Position numbers and translations under genes: made by a program. DNA of 64,000 nucleotides from Symbiodinium microadriaticum. Taxonomy: Eukaryota; Sar; Dinophyceae; Suessiales; Symbiodiniaceae. This document shows positions 23,032-34,235 of this stretch, one piece after another. Within the stretch, counting starts at the first letter, position 1; each line of letters opens with the position of its first letter. The notes under the pieces are model-generated. The model did not search any database and was not told the DNA's origin. It saw only the letters and a program-made list of their open reading frames with translations. The stretch spans positions 1 through 64,000 of the forward strand of contig LSRX01001334.1 in NCBI GenBank assembly GCA_001939145.1, read 5' to 3'.

Positions 23032-25801
23032 GAGCAACGGATGCATGGATGCCGAGCTGTGTCACTTCAGGTTTCCGAAGGGCGTCCTTGGATCGGTGCA
23101 GATGGTATGGAGCTGTCAGCCGGCCATGATTCAATCGCCCGCCGGCTGTTCTCGGGACACATCCCAGAGCGCGCCCCTGAGGCTCTCACTTCCTTGCAGA
23201 TCTGGGACGGCCTTCAGCCTGACCAAGCGAGTCTTTGAAGCATTGAGACAGAGACTGCCGACTTCGGTCGTTCGTCTCAGTCTCGGCACCACTCAGGCCT
23301 GCCACCGCGGCCGTTCATGTGGCCAGAGTTGCAACGGACACTGGGCCCCAAAATAGTGCAACTCCCATGCTTCAAATTCATTGCTCGTGTTGATATCCGT
23401 GTTTAAGTTTGTTAATCATCTGTTTGGTGGTATTTCTCTACATCTAGTTCGTCAAATGATACTTACTGCATCTGTGCTTCCACACATCCGTAAGCATCAG
23501 AAGTTCCTGGACAACTGTTAGGTCCTCCTCCATACAACTCTCACCAGCTTCGCGCGACTCTCAGAAATGTCTGTGAATGCATGCGCTCTGCAGGCTTTGG
23601 CTTGGTGTCTGTCTGAGCCAGCACGAGCATTCTGTTTCGCCATGTCCTGTCGGGTAAGCAGCTCAGCCAAGGCGACAGCTTGTCCTGCCAGAGGAGCATC
23701 GGAGGAAAAGGAGGCGAGAGAGCGGAAGTGACCCGATGCTGCTTGCGGAAGCACCATTACCAACTCAGGTGTTGGAGCTGGGAGGCGCGTATGCAAAGTT
23801 CCGAGTCCTTTCATCAAAGTGAGAGGAAACTTTCAATGCTAAATGAAGCGACAAGTACAGCAGAGAGTTGACAGTCTCCCAGAATCGTCTCGCAACGGCC
23901 CTGCCTGTCTCAGCTCGATGGGGCGCTTGCTGCGATGTCTTGCAGCATCCTTCGACACTTTGGTTGCACGATGAAGCGTGCCGGTGTGAACATGGTACCG
24001 TTGGTTTGGCGCGATCTCAGCACCAAGCAGCATGAGTGATCAAGCGTGGCAGGGGCACCCTTTGTCACATCCATGCTGAAATGCTGAGGCGATCTCGAGA
24101 GCAACGTTGCAACACGACTGGGCATGTGGGCATTTCGAGTGCCTCGCGTTCAGGACCAGCCTCCTCTTGCCTTGGCCTTCGAGTGCGTGAAGTCTAAGAA
24201 ATCTGAGCACGCAGGTTTCGTCAAGTGGTTCTGCTTTCGGCGAACCAAAGGCTGCGAACACCAAAGACAGGTCCCGTTGGGAGTGAGAGCGACAGGTTCG
24301 AGTTCATGTCCTGCCAAGCCATGCTTCGTCCAGGCTCGCTGTGCAATGCTGCTTGCTGCCGTCACCGATGGAGCTGACAGGATCCGGCCTAGTCAGACCA
24401 TGTCGCGTGGGACAGTTCCTTTTGGAATCCCACCGCCTACTCACGAGTGCTGCAGGAGGAATGGGAGACTCGGCACTTGACGTGGGCGGCCGAGAGGTCG
24501 AAGGAAATTCCACGATGTCACATTTAAGACCAACAGAATCTCATCGTTCTGCATCTTTATACGACTTGCTTGTCGGCAGGGGTCCTCTGAGGGCCCAAAA
24601 ACTTGAGAGCAAACCCCCGTACCCGGCTGTAGCCCGACATCTCCTCTATCTTTGTGGCGGGCCTGGAGAAGGCCCTCGGGCTAGAAAAGCAAATGCACAC
24701 CCTTCTGCAACACATGTGCATGTACATGTCTGTATGCATGTACATCGTGTGTGTATTGGGCATGCGCCCTTTCAGCAGCAGATGGACATCTGCTTATCGT
24801 TTGGATTCTATCATGTCGTTGTGTCCTGGTGAATTCGCGCTTTGTCAGAACTGGAACCCTTGTCAGCTGCACCACTGGTGAGCAGCACGAGAAGCCAATC
24901 ACGAGTGTCAACATTAACTCTCCCTGGTGCCTGATACTGTCCAGGAGCATGTCAACAGGTCTTGGTGAGAGCATGTCAGTGTAAGGGCATCACAAATGTA
25001 CATGTCTACCAGTACAGTATGGATACAAGAACGGTTGCTCTTCTACAGTTACCGGTGCGCGCTTGACGAGGTGGGTATGTTGCTGTTGCAGGTGGGTTCA
25101 TGGTGTTAGTTTCTTACGTGTTTATCTGGCTTACGCTGGTTGTTGGTTTTACGTTGTTGAGGCCATCTAGTCTCTTGTTCTGTCGCTGAAGGACTTCTTG
25201 CTGGAATCCATGCCTGCTTTGTGCGAATATGCGATTCGATATGCGATTCGAAACGAGAAGCTCCTCTTGCATGGAGAACTCCTCCTTCCCGCCCCCCAAA
25301 AAAAATTGAAGAAAACACAATACATAGTCACATAGCTCATTCACACTCTGCCAGTGGCAAGAACGAAGGGACTCATACATCTTGTCAACAAGTAGGATAG
25401 TCCCTCCCAGATAGTGGGGGTCAACTCACTTTCCAATCGCGGTTTCAGGTTTACTCAGCCTGATGATTGCTTGCAGCTCTTGGCTTCTGTGGTGTAGCTG
25501 CGCGTCTCAGGGCTGTGATGGTGAAGCCCTGTTCGGCTCCTTGCCGACCCGGTAAGCATCTACCGGATGTTTCCCCAGCACTTCTGGTGCAGTTATTCTC
25601 GGGCGTCGGTTTGCATCTTCCGACATGATCTGCGAACTGTCGACGCCTTGTCCTGCCAATCTACGCTATGTGCAGTTCAGATTCTGGTTTTGTTGGGCCG
25701 CAGCAACATGTGCGAAGTCGACACTTGCCTGCAGGTGTGGCACAGGGGTTCGATCTGCAAAATGGTGACGACTAGTCAATACACACATACGAACATATGC
25801 T
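23032..25801. other. no recognisable gene
   Basis: Short ORFs overlap on both strands, including 24341-24832. A run of alternating CATGTACATG-like words lies near 24705-24755. No domain is recognisable. It is probably part of the SWR1 intron and upstream sequence of the OPR-like gene. Confidence 0.4.
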
Positions 25802-26763
25802 TTGATCAGAGGTACCTCCACAAAAGATTGGCGCCATCAGAAGGGTTGGAAGTCGTCCTCATGGTGGGACTTACAGCTGAGTCTCGGCATCGTGGCACAG
25901 ACCAGTGCAAAGGCCGTGCTGCAATTCTGCAGCACCCGCCTGCCCCAGCTTCACTTGGTGAATCTGTCAACAGCTCTCCACCGTGTAGCAAAATCATCAG
26001 ATCGCCTTCAAGTTCTAGATTGCCCTGAGCTGCAGGGGTTGGTTTGCTGCCTAGCAACGCAGCTGAACGAGACGAATGAAGCGTCACCACTAACCTTGGC
26101 CAGTGTGTGTTGGGCATGTGCAAAACTAAGCTACCTGGACATGTCGCTCTTTGACATGATGGCCACGCAGGCTATAGGATGCGTGCAGAGACAGGGGATG
26201 GGTTTCCAGCAGTGCTCAAACATCGCCTGGGCTTATGCAATCTTGGAGCTCTTCCATGGGCCCTTGCTGGAGGCCTTAGGGAGCCTGACTGTCGACACCC
26301 TGTCATCCTTTGACTCACAGGCCGTCTCCAACCTGGTTTGGGCGTTTGCAAAGCTCCTTGTGCTGGACGAGCCGCTCATGTCCTCAAGTGCCTTGCATTT
26401 TGTGGAGCGATTGTCAGAGTCCAGCCCGCAGAACCGCTCCAACTTCTGCTGGGCCTTCGCAGTGCTCTTGGTCAGATCGCCTTTGGTGGTCATGGTTCAT
26501 CAACTGGATGAGGGCGAGGGCCTGCATGAGCTCGACTTGCAGGATCTAACAAACACCGCCTGGGCCCTCGCGTGCTTGGAGCCGCTTCACTGCAGCCAAG
26601 AACTCCGGTGCAGTGCCGCGGTGCATTGGTGCATGCTCTGAAAGGGGGTCACGGGAGCCGAGGTGCCTGGACGCGCCTCTACTCCATGATTTTGCGGCGG
26701 AGTTCCTGTTGAAAGTGGACAGCATCTTGCAGGATGGCCTTTTGACCTCGTAAAGCCAGTCAA
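25802..26763 (+). CDS. OPR/RAP-type helical repeat exon(s), likely N-terminal part of the pseudouridine synthase gene
   Basis: ORF 25802-26641 (279 codons) holds at least five copies of a roughly 38-residue helical repeat. The signature is Asn-x-x-Trp-Ala-x-Ala-x-Leu: SNIAWAYAILEL, SNLVWAFAKLLVL, SNFCWAFAVLLV, TNTAWALACLEPL, and earlier ASVCWACAKLSYL. Such repeats occur in organellar RNA-binding proteins (octotricopeptide, FASTK and RAP families) and are numerous in apicomplexans and dinoflagellates. The reading shifts frame near 26640, and 26660-26763 (LLHDFAAEFLLKVDSILQ) looks like continuation in another frame. The true start is upstream and unseen. The pseudouridine synthase begins 340 bp further on with the same orientation, which suggests one fused RNA-targeting enzyme. 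Confidence 0.62.
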
Positions 26764-27098
26764 TTTTTTTTGCACAGGGCCTCGGGGAGTGAGCTGCGTG
26801 AGCATCAGTCACTCGATGCCACTCTTACTACCATATGTGATAGTTAAGCTGTAGAGGATAGGCTGGCGCAGTCATTAGCGAGGCCCAGACTATCCGCGCT
26901 CTTGTCCCCTTACTGCTGCCTGTGCTGGTGTGTGTTTGCTAATTCCGTCGTGTGCCCTGTCGGACATCGCCCCTTATTGAATGTAAGGCTTCTTGACCAC
27001 AGCGCGACTGCAAGACACAGCTTTTGCAATCGTCTCAGTGTCGCGTCTCGGACAGCAGCACAAGTCAAGTTTTTTGTTGACGTGCTACCTGCACCTAA

Positions 27099-28022
27099 GT
27101 GCTTCGGTTGTTGTTCGTTCTCCTACCCGGCATGAGGTGGGTTTTCGCCTTTACAAGCATCTTGTCACCTGGGCTTTGCGGGGAATTGGCATGGAAGCTG
27201 TCGAAGATTGGATTGCAGGTGGACAGTTGTGCTGACGGCTTTCCCAACGTGCGGCAGAGCGCATATCCCGCTGCTCAAGGTGAGGGCAGAAGCGGCGGCT
27301 CACCCAGGATAGTTTTCAGCACTCGTGGCATGGCGGTCGTGTTCAAACCGCCAGGTTGGGAAGTAGATGGGCCGCAGAGCGAGCCGAGCAAGCAGGGCCT
27401 GTTGTCTGATTTTCTCAGAGCAGAATATCCCTCACACTCCCTGCCATTCCTCTCGGATTTCCAGTACGGCTTTATTCATCGCCTTGATGTGCCGAGCTCG
27501 GGTCTAATATTGGCTGGAACGACGTTCCAAGGATTATATTCTCTGCGCATGCAGATCAACACATTCTCCATGTTTCGGGAGTATCTTGTACTCTGTCACG
27601 GCATTGCACCTGCATCTTTGACGGAATGTTGTTGGCCCATCGACATGGTGTCACGGAGAAGTCTAGCTCAGCAGAGACCGACTCGGTCAAGGTCCAGTGG
27701 CTCTTGTGACGGAAGGGCAGCTTTGACGTGGTTCCGCTTTCTGGCACATGGTCATGGTATGTCAGAGGAGATGCTCAGCGTGGTTTGTGTCCGGATACAC
27801 ACGGGACGGAATCACCAAATTCGAACGCATCTTCAAAGCACTGGATATCCAACGGTCGTTGATGGCCGCTACACCTGCTGTTCAGTGCATTTGCAGGAAT
27901 CGCGGTCACTCCAAATCAGGCAGTCTCAGCAGCTGGTTCTGAGCTCCACTGTGTGGGATCCCAGGGGCCAAGCGGCCTCAGGTGGCTCGAAATTTTGGTT
28001 CATGCAGCAACGTAGGCTTTGA
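27099..28022 (+). CDS. RluA-family RNA pseudouridine synthase
   Basis: The enzyme isomerises uridine to pseudouridine in RNA. The 307-codon ORF is open throughout. VVFKPPGWEVDGP (about residues 80-92) matches the substrate-loop start of the family. The catalytic motif is HRLDVPSSGLIL, with Asp130 as the nucleophile. REYLVLCHG lies near residues 160-168. RIHTGRNHQIRTHLQSTGYP (about 232-251) is the conserved C-terminal RluA motif. Length is normal for the catalytic domain alone. The ORF's first Met may be internal to a longer gene starting in the repeat exons upstream. The stop is followed directly by unrelated sequence. It sits between the two halves of the SWR1-type ATPase, on the same strand. 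Confidence 0.87.
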   Translation: MLRLLFVLLPGMRWVFAFTSILSPGLCGELAWKLSKIGLQVDSCADGFPNVRQSAYPAAQGEGRSGGSPRIVFSTRGMAVVFKPPGWEVDGPQSEPSKQGLLSDFLRAEYPSHSLPFLSDFQYGFIHRLDVPSSGLILAGTTFQGLYSLRMQINTFSMFREYLVLCHGIAPASLTECCWPIDMVSRRSLAQQRPTRSRSSGSCDGRAALTWFRFLAHGHGMSEEMLSVVCVRIHTGRNHQIRTHLQSTGYPTVVDGRYTCCSVHLQESRSLQIRQSQQLVLSSTVWDPRGQAASGGSKFWFMQQRRL

Positions 28023-28548
28023 CTTGGTCCTGCATCGGTGCTATGAGGCTTAGATGGCGGTTGAGTGCCTCCTGAGGTCTCCAGCGCCTTCGCAGCACTT
28101 CTGGCCTCGAGCTGCGGGCCTTCCCGGGTGAAGTCCAAGACGGTCGGCGGCCGCATGCACCTTGGACACCAAAAAGCTCGACTCTGCTAGACTGGCATTG
28201 CGGGATGTTGATGTAATAGTTCGGCATCAGAGAATTCAAGGTGTGGTCTTGGCAGAGCCATACCTCCGAGGGCAAAATCGCCGTCTTGACCTGAGCAGAT
28301 CGACGACCTCGTTCCCACCGGCTCCCACGAGGGGATCTTCGGTGTGGACGGTGCGAAGCTGCCAAGCTGCTGGAACAACGCAGTTTTCTGCAAGGTGTGC
28401 TGGGTCAAGGAGAGTGAGTGCGCTGGGTGAAAAAGACTTCGATTGGCCTGGGTTCCTAGTGTTCGCTAGCCTCATATACCGGAGTGAGGTTTTCACCACC
28501 GGGCGGAAGTCATCGGATGTTGTGTAGACGCCGCCGTTGATGGCGATA
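28023..28548. other. no gene seen between pseudouridine synthase and microsatellite
   Basis: ORF 28162-28527 (+) is opposed by several minus-strand ORFs of equal length and has no recognisable motif. Confidence 0.4.
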
Positions 28549-28672
28549 CAGGGGAAGACAGACAGACAGGCAGACAGACAGACAGACATACGTACATACA
28601 ACCATATCTATACATACTTGTGCAACTATATGTATGTATATATATATATGTGTGTGTGTGTGTCTGTATACT
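28549..28672. repeat. compound microsatellite (GACA)n / (TACA)n / (TA)n / (GT)n
   Basis: GACAGACAGACAGGC words run into ACATACGTACATA, then TATGTATATATATATATG and GTGTGTGTGTGTGT. Long ORFs crossing it on both strands reflect the repeat only. Confidence 0.93.
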
Positions 28673-28779
28673 GTATTTACAGAAATCGAAAGAGTTATGC
28701 TTATAAATCAATAGATAGATCAGGGAGGCGCTCAAGTGGGATGTTCGTGACAGTGGCAGAGGTCCTCGATGGACGCTTG

Positions 28780-30205
28780 CGCTGCCATTTGCCTGAGAAG
28801 CACCCTGGCCTGCAGGCATTGCACAAAGGCTGCTGCTCAGCTTGCATTCCTGAGCTGATGCCCCGCATTATATAAGCTCGTTTGAGGCATCATTTGGAAT
28901 CCGACTGTGGCAAGCTGAGAAAACTGGTGCTTGGCTCAGAGAGTGGCTGCCTTGCTGTTCGTCCCCTCGGCACGGCCGCTCGCGTAAAAGAGGCGATCAT
29001 GCTCAAAGAGTTCAAAGCCCGGAATGACAAGTGCGGCTGGATTGAATATAGCCGGCTGCCGTAAGTGCCTCGTGCTTGGGAACCCGAGGCCCATCAGTGA
29101 TAACAACAGTCTCGTTCAAAGTACAGGCATCATTTTCACCCAGTTCAGCAAGATGCTGGATGTCCTCGAGACCTTTGTGCCATGGCTTGGAGATGCATTC
29201 TGTATCACCGTTTTAAGTGCTGGCGGTGCAGATTTTCCGATGTCGCCATCAACGGTTTCAATGCTGAAGCTGCTAAGGTGTGCCACCATAGCTTCACCTA
29301 CGTCCGTATGGATTCAGCAGTAAAGGTGGGCAGAGACTTCGGACTTGATGATATCTCGTCCGTGAAAGCCAGGTGGACAGGCGGCAGGACTTGGTCGATC
29401 GATTCAATGACGACGATCCTGGGAAGTGAATTTGAGCCTGGTGTGGCAAGGGTTTAGGACACCTTGTGCGCTGAGGAACGCATTTTCCTCTTCATATGCT
29501 CGACACGTGCTGCTCGAGTGCAAGTGGCATGGGGGCCTCCTCAGCGACATGCAAGGGAAGCTGGCTGTGTCAGAGGGTCATATGGGTCACACATTTGCTC
29601 TTTGTTTGTTTCAGTTGTTGTGGTTAATCCGGTATCAGGCCGGCGGTGTGGGCATCAATTTGATGAGTGCCAACACTGCCACTTTGATCTGCAGAAAGTG
29701 CTGGAGGCTGAAGGACCCGACCTTATGCTTTGCAAGGTCATCTTCTATGACTCCGACTGGAACCCGGCGATGGACAGACAGGCCCGAAAATGAGCCCATT
29801 CGGGCGTCCCTGCAGAGCTCAGAGCACGGAAAACAATCACAAGCTCACAGAATGTATCCAGCGCAGCAAAGGCCACGGATCGAGCACATCGAATTGGCCA
29901 GACTCGCGAGGTGCACATCTATCGGCTGGTCAGTGAGCACACAATCGAGGAGCTCTCTGGAGCGATCTGTGCTACCACGCAATTAGCTTTCTCAATTCCG
30001 AAAGACTGATTGATACCGCATGTCGCCTTGGACCACCAGGAAAACATTTGGCGGAGGCAGCTGCAGCACCTTGGCCAAGATGCGTGACCACACGGTTGAG
30101 GCTCCTGCTCAAGCTGAGAAATGAGGAAGCGAGAGCTTGACGACATGGTCGTGGACCAGGGTCGATTTACGACGGAAGAACTGGAGCACCTACACACAGG
30201 CTGCA
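28780..30205 (+). CDS. SWR1/SRCAP-type SNF2 ATPase, C-terminal helicase lobe exons
   Basis: These exons complete the ATPase begun at 17.6 kb. They read HLPEK (about 28790) and HLESDCGKLRKLV (28892-28930), the segment that precedes motif IV in this family. GIIFTQFSKMLDVLETF follows near 29128-29178, HSFTYVRMDSAVK near 29292-29325, RRQDLVDRFNDD near 29379-29415 and AGGVGINLMSANTA near 29639-29680 (motif V). IFYDSDWNPAMDRQAR is near 29740-29788. RIGQTREVHIYRLVSEHTIEE is near 29892-29955 (motif VI, arginine finger). A separate exon gives KRELDDMVVDQGRFTTEEL near 30127-30185, the brace helix after the helicase in SWR1-type ATPases. No key motif is missing. A short, strongly spaced exon set is typical here. 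Confidence 0.88.
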
Positions 30206-31430
30206 TACATCCACGGTTTCTTAAGTGCAATGACCACTTTTCAGATTTGATAAAAGCCTGTCAGTGTCTGTCAGACGTCAATGCCTTCCAACGTGTGGCA
30301 AAAGCAGGTGGCAGTGGGTCTTGCAGCATGTCCGTGTTGCTGTCATCTCAGCCTTTCTGAACGAGATCTTTAATATGTGCTTTGCTGACCATCTTGGCAA
30401 CTGGTTCGTGGTAAGCGTGAAACATGCCAGGGTGGTGGGGTCCTTCTTGTGACAGGTAATAATCCGAGTGGAGTGGTACCACGTCGGTGACATGCAGTCT
30501 CGCATCATGCACTATGCAGCTACACGGCAACGACGGGCATGCGCAACGGCACAGCACGCCTTGTCAGTGGCAGCTGCACGAGTGTCGTTCATTCTGGTGA
30601 GTTCTCGAAGTGTGCACGGACTTCCGAGAACCACAAAAGCATACCCGCCAAGCCTCGTTCGTGGATTGATTGTAATTGGCCGGTCTTGGCCTGGGTTTGT
30701 TCATTTCCTCACAGCTTTGTCTCATCGTCTTGTAGTTTTTGCCGAGAGCGGTGCTTTCGCGACCTTTTACCGCTAGGGTGAATTGCATGGCGTGGGCGGG
30801 AGGTTCAGCCAGCGCAGGCCTGAGCAAGACCCCTTCTGCATGCAAGCTTTCGTCGTGCAGGATTCGTTAGCTGCGCATTTCCAGCGAAGATTGAAGCTTA
30901 AAGGTAAGCCCGAAATGAACCGCAGGCAATTTGGACTCAACAAGGCAAAATCAAAGCGGCAGCTGGCAAATTATCACGAAGCCCATTGATCATTTCAGCC
31001 TGGTTTATTGTCAGGTGCGACCCCGGCTCCTGCAAAGCCAGAAGAAGTTGGCTTGCCGGTGCTGGCAGCGAAGAGCATTGCCTGGTCTGCTGCGGAGGAC
31101 CCAACCAAGCATGGGACGCTATTAAGATTTTGGCCTGCTTAGGGGCTTGGGATTCGAGGCATCCGTTCTGTGCACTGGGTGCCAGCCGCCGTTTCAGGTG
31201 CGTGCAATGCTGCAAGATGGGCAAGATCCTGAACCGGATCGCGAAATTTGTCTGCAGAGTCTCAGCTCTGCTCGAATCTCCATGTTTTGCCGGAAACACT
31301 CCAGGAAGGCCCTCGGGCTTCTGATGCAGAACCGCGCAGCAACGGCCATGTTGCCAAAACTGCATGCCGTGGGATGGCTCCAGGTCCGGTATGTCATGTC
31401 AGCTGGAGTGACGAGCCATGATCGTGTGAC
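30206..31430 (+). other. possible C-terminal tail exons of the SWR1-type gene
   Basis: Low-complexity coding-like text continues on the + strand: VVQDSLAAHFQRRLKLK near 30857-30905 and PAPAKPEEVGLPVLAAKSIA near 31023-31080. Neither is a known domain. ORFs on the minus strand overlap them. The end of the gene cannot be fixed. Confidence 0.3.
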
Positions 31431-33674
31431 ATCGTGACATGACAAACCTGTTCAACTTCTAGATTCTACCTGCGAGTGTGTGTATGTGTGCGTGTGTTTC
31501 GGTGTCTGTGTCTGTGTGCATGCACGAATGCCTGGCCAGGCAGCGCGTCAGAGCAACCCACGAGTATTTCTGAGTTCGAGCAGCTCTGCTGCATTGCGTG
31601 AGACTTATTCACACAGATTCTGGAGAGATGCGACGCAGAACGAGAAAGGAGAAAGAGTCAAGCTTTACCACGTTTCAGGCACAAGGTGCTTTCCCGGGTT
31701 CAGCTGACTGTGACTTGCGAAGGATTTTATTGTAGGAAAGCAAACTCACCACAGCAAGAATGCCTGAAGCACGATCCACCACAGGAGATTCAAGAGCAAT
31801 GACAAAGGTACATGGCATCACGAGGAATGAAGGTTCAGACAATGAAGCTTCCCAAGTTGCATCATCGGACCCATACAGTCAAGAGAACAAGGTATGTTTA
31901 TGTGCGCTTGTGCCAACGTGAGGAAAGTCCTGCAGAAAGTTGAGGACACAGAGGATGCTCAAATGGCAGCTAGTGCATCGCTGGAGCTTCAGCAGACGGA
32001 ATGTTTGCTCAAGGCTTCCAGTAGAGAATGAGACTGTGGGACTCGCTCAATGTGCAGCCCTTGCTTTTGGAGTGCCATCAGGGGGATTTCCAAGCCAGAC
32101 AAGCGCCACCTGAGAAGCCGGAGAAGTTGGACTGGTGCATAGCTGAGACTTCTTGACGAGTCCTCACTTGTGTCGGCCGCCCGCTCTCCAAGGCTTAGTC
32201 TACCACGGCTAGTTCGATGGGGCGTCCATCGAATCCGTGTTCTTGAGGTTGAAGAGGCGCAAAGAGGTGCAGCTTTCAGCAACGGCAGCGACGGGACAGC
32301 CTTGTAGGTGCTCGCCCGCCAGAGACCCCGAGCTCGAAAGAGAAGAGCAGCTGTGACCGCCTGGACCTTGGAGAGATTTGCAGCACAAGTGGCGGCTGTG
32401 CCTTTGGTCTCAGGCCGTTTGAGCAGCAAAGCGGAGGAAGACAGCTGCGAAAAATGCGAAGAACGGGTGCAGGGGGAGGGCGGGGGCGGGGGAACATGTA
32501 GAAATCGTAGGTTTGGGAGTTGAAAGTATAGAAGTCCTTTCCGAACTTCAGCTATACCGTCTTCGCTTGCCCCGATTATTGACGTTCCCAAATTAGGCTT
32601 GGGCAAACCTTTCAAGCCCGAGGTTTTTGTGTCCAAGGAGGGGTGTACATTTGTTCTTGCTGATCTTGCTCGACCTCAACTGACCGTTGCAGCCATGGCT
32701 ACAGCTGCAAGATTTACACCGTCAGTAGTAAGCGCCGAGTCTGACCCTGAAAACGGCACCTGAACATGCAGTGCCACGACAGTGCATGTGGTGCTTTTGG
32801 TTTAGTGCTGGTGCCTAGTTGCGTGTTTTGTACCAGGCAGGACACTTCAACTCGTCCGCTTCAGCGGGTGAGTGGGATTGAATTGAATGGGCAGCTGTGG
32901 ATATCCTCATGCAGGGGAAGAATTTGGAGGAGGAAAGTTGGTCGATTGGAAGTTGAGGTTTCCAGGCACCGCAAAAGCAGTCGACAGAATCAATGGATTC
33001 AGAGGCCTGGAGCGTGTGCTGGGGACAAGAGAGCTTCTGTTCCAGGCTGTAGCGATCCAAGAAAAGACTGCGTGCCAGAGCTAGAGGAAGGGTTCCTGAT
33101 GGTTCATGATCTTGGGTGGGGTTTCGAGCTTGTCAGAAATGCGGCATCATGCTGCATCGAGCTTGGGGTCGAACGAGAAGCGAGCAGTCAGTCTGATGCG
33201 GTCCAAATCGAGTAGTAGCAGGGAAAATGTGTATTTTTTTGTCCCTTCGCCTCGACGGCGCACTCTGCAGGATTTCGGAGCTGCCCTGGCAGGTGCTCGC
33301 TTGACCTCTGCGGAAGTGCGGTTGAAAAGCCTCACAGCATCTCGCAGCCTAAGAGTATGGAGGAAACACAGATGGCTCATCAGGATCACATCTGAGTCAC
33401 AGCAAGTCGCCTCGGAAGCAAAGGGCGGACTGTTCTCGATTGCCAATGGCTGTGGTAATTCGACGGGCCGTGTTCGCGGCTCGAAGAAAGTGCTGGCATG
33501 TCAGTTCACAGAGGACACCTCAGCCACATTGTCTGGATCAAACTTGCAAAATCGGCTCCACCGGTAGGTGCGAGAAAACAACCAGACGTGCAGGACGCAA
33601 GAACCATACAGCAATCCCCGCTGTGTAGACGATCTCCTAGACGTGTAGCCTGGTGATTTGCTGCAGCCTTCGTC
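31431..33674 (+). other. GT-rich tract and unassigned exon-like ORFs
   Basis: A GTGTGTATGTGTGCGTGTG tract lies at about 31472-31520. A + strand ATG at 31760 opens a 133-base exon candidate (Ser/Asn/Glu-rich) ending at a good AAG|GTATG donor at 31892. Near 32545-32640 the + strand reads PIIDVPKLGLGKPFKPEVFV, also exon-like. A minus-strand ORF of 215 codons (31989-32636) covers the same region and makes strand uncertain. ORF 33106-33567 (+) is Arg/Ser-rich. No family is recognised. Confidence 0.3.
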
Positions 33675-34235
33675 ATGGGCAGAAGATGCCAGTTTGCATA
33701 CGTCTGCCTTCTCGGTGCCGTGCTGGTTCTTTCAATGAAAGGAACCTTCGCAGGAGCCCGATTCGGTGCTGGCACCAGTGCCGGGCTGGCCATGAAGGCT
33801 GCCTCCGACCGGTCATGGGGCAGGCTTTCGCCGGAGGAGCGTAGAACACCTGGTGGTGGAGTTGAGCACCTTGGAGAGTTTCTTTACGAAATGGCGCAGC
33901 TGACGCCTTGCCGCTACCTTTTGAACGGCCTGGCAATCATGGAGACAAACTCAGACATGCGCGGGGGCCGTGCCATCGTTTCTATAGGCCAGTCTCCCAA
34001 GGGCCGGGCGATTCTCTCTCTACGCTCGCAGGATGGCACGTTTCAGTTAAAACTGGATGCCGATGCGATTGCCACCATCCAGCTGGAAGAGTCTGAGGAG
34101 TCCGGCACCCACTTCATCCGATTGTTGGATGGTCAGGGTCGTAGACACCTCAGTGTCGTGATGCTGGGGGATGATGCGCCCGCACGCTTCCAAATCATGC
34201 TTGGGAGATGGACATCGTGTGTGGAACTCCGTTGA
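33675..34235 (+). CDS. small secreted or plastid-targeted protein, function unknown
   Basis: The ORF is 186 codons, single-exon, with its start at MGRRCQFAYVCLLGAVLVLS. The first 25 residues form a typical signal peptide (two Arg, then a hydrophobic core). A short Phe/Ala/Arg/Ser-rich segment follows (about 25-48, GTFAGARFGAG), of the kind that serves as the transit part of bipartite plastid signals in dinoflagellates. Residues about 75-186 form a compact domain with alternating hydrophobic strands and two conserved-looking G-R-A-I turns (RGGRAIVSIG, KGRAILSL). It ends in RWTSCVELR. I do not recognise this domain. A role in the plastid or endomembrane system is inferred from the leader only. 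Confidence 0.6.
   Translation: MGRRCQFAYVCLLGAVLVLSMKGTFAGARFGAGTSAGLAMKAASDRSWGRLSPEERRTPGGGVEHLGEFLYEMAQLTPCRYLLNGLAIMETNSDMRGGRAIVSIGQSPKGRAILSLRSQDGTFQLKLDADAIATIQLEESEESGTHFIRLLDGQGRRHLSVVMLGDDAPARFQIMLGRWTSCVELR

Noticed and set aside
22568-23356. 262-codon proline-rich ORF as a gene
   Set aside because: It is produced by the C-rich three-copy repeat and has no independent coding signal.
28493-28819. 108-codon minus-strand ORF
   Set aside because: Largely translated microsatellite; it crosses the intron before the ATPase C lobe.
31989-32636. 215-codon minus-strand ORF
   Set aside because: No domain, Ser/Arg/Leu-biased, and exon-like + strand text with a good donor lies nearby; all other genes are on +.
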